Of a stretch of 35,556 nucleotides of DNA, positions 33,963 through 35,556 are shown one piece after another (positions within the stretch are counted from its first letter, which is position 1; each line of letters begins with the position of its first letter). The notes under the pieces were generated by a model that made no database searches, had not been told where the DNA came from, and saw only the letters and a list, made by a program, of their open reading frames with translations. Source of the DNA: Megamonas hypermegale (lineage in GTDB: Bacteria > Bacillota > Negativicutes > Selenomonadales > Selenomonadaceae); assembly GCA_002314325.1 (NCBI GenBank), contig DCFC01000036.1, positions 118,234 through 153,789 on the forward strand. The letters are read 5' to 3'. The position numbers were made by a program, and so were the translations under genes.

Positions 33963-34051
33963 CGGAGAAAATGCTTTAATTATAAGATTTCATGCTACAT
34001 AATTTGTGATTTGTTGCCATTTTGTAACCAGTTCATATTCCGCAGATAAAA

Positions 34052-35059
34052 TCAATCTTTTTCTTCATCCAATTTTATTGTAGAACTGTATCTTTTATTC
34101 ATCTGGTCATAAACGTGTGCATATTTACTAGTGATGTTAATATCACTATGCCGCAAAACTTCTTTTACTATTTGTAAATCTTTTGTGCTTCTGTATAAAA
34201 GAGTACCGCAAGTGTGGCGCAGCATGTGGCAGCTGATACCGGCTTTCTTATAACCTGCTTTATTCAGCCACTTATCGATATTGTAACGGATACCGCGTCT
34301 GTCCAATCGTTTTCCTCTGCTGAAATTCGATACAGCTGTAAACACTGGTTCGCCAAACTTATCCACGCTTGCCAAAGAAGACGGCCGCACTTTTAAATAA
34401 TCCTTTAAAGCATCGAATACATCTTGACGCGGATAAATAAAATCATTATGCCCTTTGCCGTGAATATAAATTGTTTTCATATCCCAGTTAATATCACTCA
34501 CCGACATGCGGTATACTTCCACAGTTCGCAATCCTTCCAGAGCCATCAGCATGATTATCGTTCTATCGCGCAGATATTCCATATGCTTCCCGTCGTATGC
34601 CGGAATAATGCTCAACAAATGGTTCAGCTGTTCAATCGTCAGAAATTTCAGCGGAGAAATCTCATTCGGTTCGTATGCCTTTACGCCTACATCTTTAGCC
34701 GGACTTGATTTTATCAGATTAAGTTTTACCGCAATATTATAAAACTGCTTAATAGCGTTCAACTTAGATTTTATACTGCCTTTTTTCATTTTGTTTTTTA
34801 ACAGAAAATCACGATAGTACATAAACTGATATTCCGTAATTTTTAACGGATGGCATTTATTTTCCAGACACCACTTTATATACTGGTCGATAGCCGAATA
34901 ATAATTACGCAATGTATCTTCCGATGGTTCACCTTGTGATAAATATCTGGCCAATAACGTTTTATAATTCAACAGCAGTGTATTTTCATTTATCTCTTCC
35001 TGTTTAAGGTAATTTCCTGCTGTTAAAAACTGACTTTCCGTCATCTGAAAATCTTCCAT
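34052..35059 (-). CDS. Tyrosine recombinase/phage-type integrase
   Basis: This 335-residue site-specific recombinase has an N-terminal SAM-like core-binding domain (about 30-125) and a catalytic domain containing every active-site residue: Arg178 in LEGLR, Lys202 in GKG, His278 and Arg281 in HMLRH, His304 in LRHSD, and nucleophile Tyr313 in SKYAHV. It is similar in size to XerC/XerD but has a longer N-terminus, and no xer-typical neighbours. AAGGATG precedes the ATG by 8 bp. It has no adjacent phage, excisionase or conjugation gene, and no tRNA next to it, so its role (chromosome dimer, DNA inversion, remnant of an integrated element) cannot be settled from the sequence. Confidence 0.93.
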   Translation of the reverse strand: MEDFQMTESQFLTAGNYLKQEEINENTLLLNYKTLLARYLSQGEPSEDTLRNYYSAIDQYIKWCLENKCHPLKITEYQFMYYRDFLLKNKMKKGSIKSKLNAIKQFYNIAVKLNLIKSSPAKDVGVKAYEPNEISPLKFLTIEQLNHLLSIIPAYDGKHMEYLRDRTIIMLMALEGLRTVEVYRMSVSDINWDMKTIYIHGKGHNDFIYPRQDVFDALKDYLKVRPSSLASVDKFGEPVFTAVSNFSRGKRLDRRGIRYNIDKWLNKAGYKKAGISCHMLRHTCGTLLYRSTKDLQIVKEVLRHSDINITSKYAHVYDQMNKRYSSTIKLDEEKD

Positions 35060-35556
35060 TTTAATTCATCCTTTTCCATTTTCATATCTGCTACAATATA
35101 TATTTTTACCTATTAAAAAAGTAAAACAATAATGTTAAAAATTTAAATATAAATAATCTATTAGTATAAAATATGTTTTAACATTAAATTATATTTAGAT
35201 ATTAATTATTAATTGATTTATATTAGTTTATAATTTATATATTTATAAAATATTTTCATTTAAAACAACAGCCGATTTAAGCAACTATTTTTCTTGCGCG
35301 CATATGATTTGATGTAAAATATTAAAAACCTCTCTATAAGGCTATTATCGCTATTATAATCGATTTTTCATTTTTATGATTTTACAGAAGTAAATTTCTC
35401 TATTCAACTTCCTATTTTTTATGAAATAGGTAGTTGAAAAATCTATAGTTAATATATTATCATAAAAATTTTAATTTGCAAATCTAAAATCACTCTAAAG
35501 TAAATTGTCGCCTAATTAATTTATAATAATTATTTAAATAAATCTAATATCTATTT
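35060..35556. other. AT-rich non-coding stretch upstream of the recombinase
   Basis: About 500 bp of very AT-rich sequence without a supportable gene. The one clear structure is a hairpin with 15-bp arms and one mismatch, TTCAACTTCCTATTT (35403-35417) with AAATAGGTAGTTGAA (35424-35438), without a T-run on either side. A short direct duplication CTATTAT-CG-CTATTAT occurs near 35340-35357. The promoter of the recombinase is presumably here, but no clear pair of boxes stands out. Confidence 0.6.

Noticed and set aside
34052..35059. Integration at a tRNA gene beside the recombinase
   Set aside because: No tRNA-like cloverleaf or T-loop sequence was found in the flanks.
35403..35438. Hairpin as an intrinsic terminator
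   Set aside because: There is no T-run after the stem on either strand and no gene ends next to it.

Overview
This is a chromosomal window from a moderately AT-rich, low-GC Gram-positive-type bacterium. The most likely placement is Firmicutes, class Negativicutes (Megamonas/Selenomonas-like), inferred from three things. The gene order is firmicute (hrcA-grpE-dnaK-dnaJ behind a perfect CIRCE, asp23-amaP, xseA-xseB-ispA-dxs-tlyA-nadK-argR-recN, smc-ftsY). Shine-Dalgarno sites are strong, including TTG and GTG starts. The miaA-hfq pair is present. The class-level call is an impression from protein style, not a search.

Layout. (1) 1-4723: two adjacent inverted repeats, then smc-ftsY on the minus strand. 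(2) 4813-8978: an accessory locus. A minus-strand HxlR regulator faces a plus-strand operon of an ACGX-repeat RiPP-type precursor, a radical SAM/SPASM maturase remnant, a flavin-reductase-like ferredoxin, a class M sirtuin (SirTM), a Zn-dependent macrodomain and a SnoaL-like gene, ending in a terminator. The precursor and the SnoaL gene each carry a frameshift and the maturase has lost its radical SAM cysteines, so the RiPP part looks decayed while the three central genes are intact. (3) 9034-13057: a small defence-like island. A PLD-fold/P-loop ATPase fusion diverges from a DUF262-DUF1524 (GmrSD-type) gene, with a structured repeat between them. (4) 13112-18027: dnaJ, dnaK, grpE and hrcA on the minus strand behind CIRCE. 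(5) 18249-30984: a long plus-strand housekeeping run: asp23, amaP, DUF2273, nusB, a terminator, then xseA through recN, a UPF0173 hydrolase, miaA and hfq. (6) 30986-33454: pgl-zwf on the minus strand (oxidative pentose phosphate entry). (7) 33507-33962: an acylphosphatase with its own promoter and a leader palindrome. (8) 34052-35556: an orphan tyrosine recombinase beside a very AT-rich non-coding stretch.

The two most notable observations are these. First, the HxlR-controlled operon combines a RiPP-type precursor/maturase with a reversible protein ADP-ribosylation pair (SirTM plus Zn-macrodomain). Second, a family of intergenic palindromic repeats is present in three copies (11082-11205, 25968-26032, 28799-28921), whose stems differ by compensatory base changes. 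No tRNA, rRNA, CRISPR array or insertion sequence was recognised.
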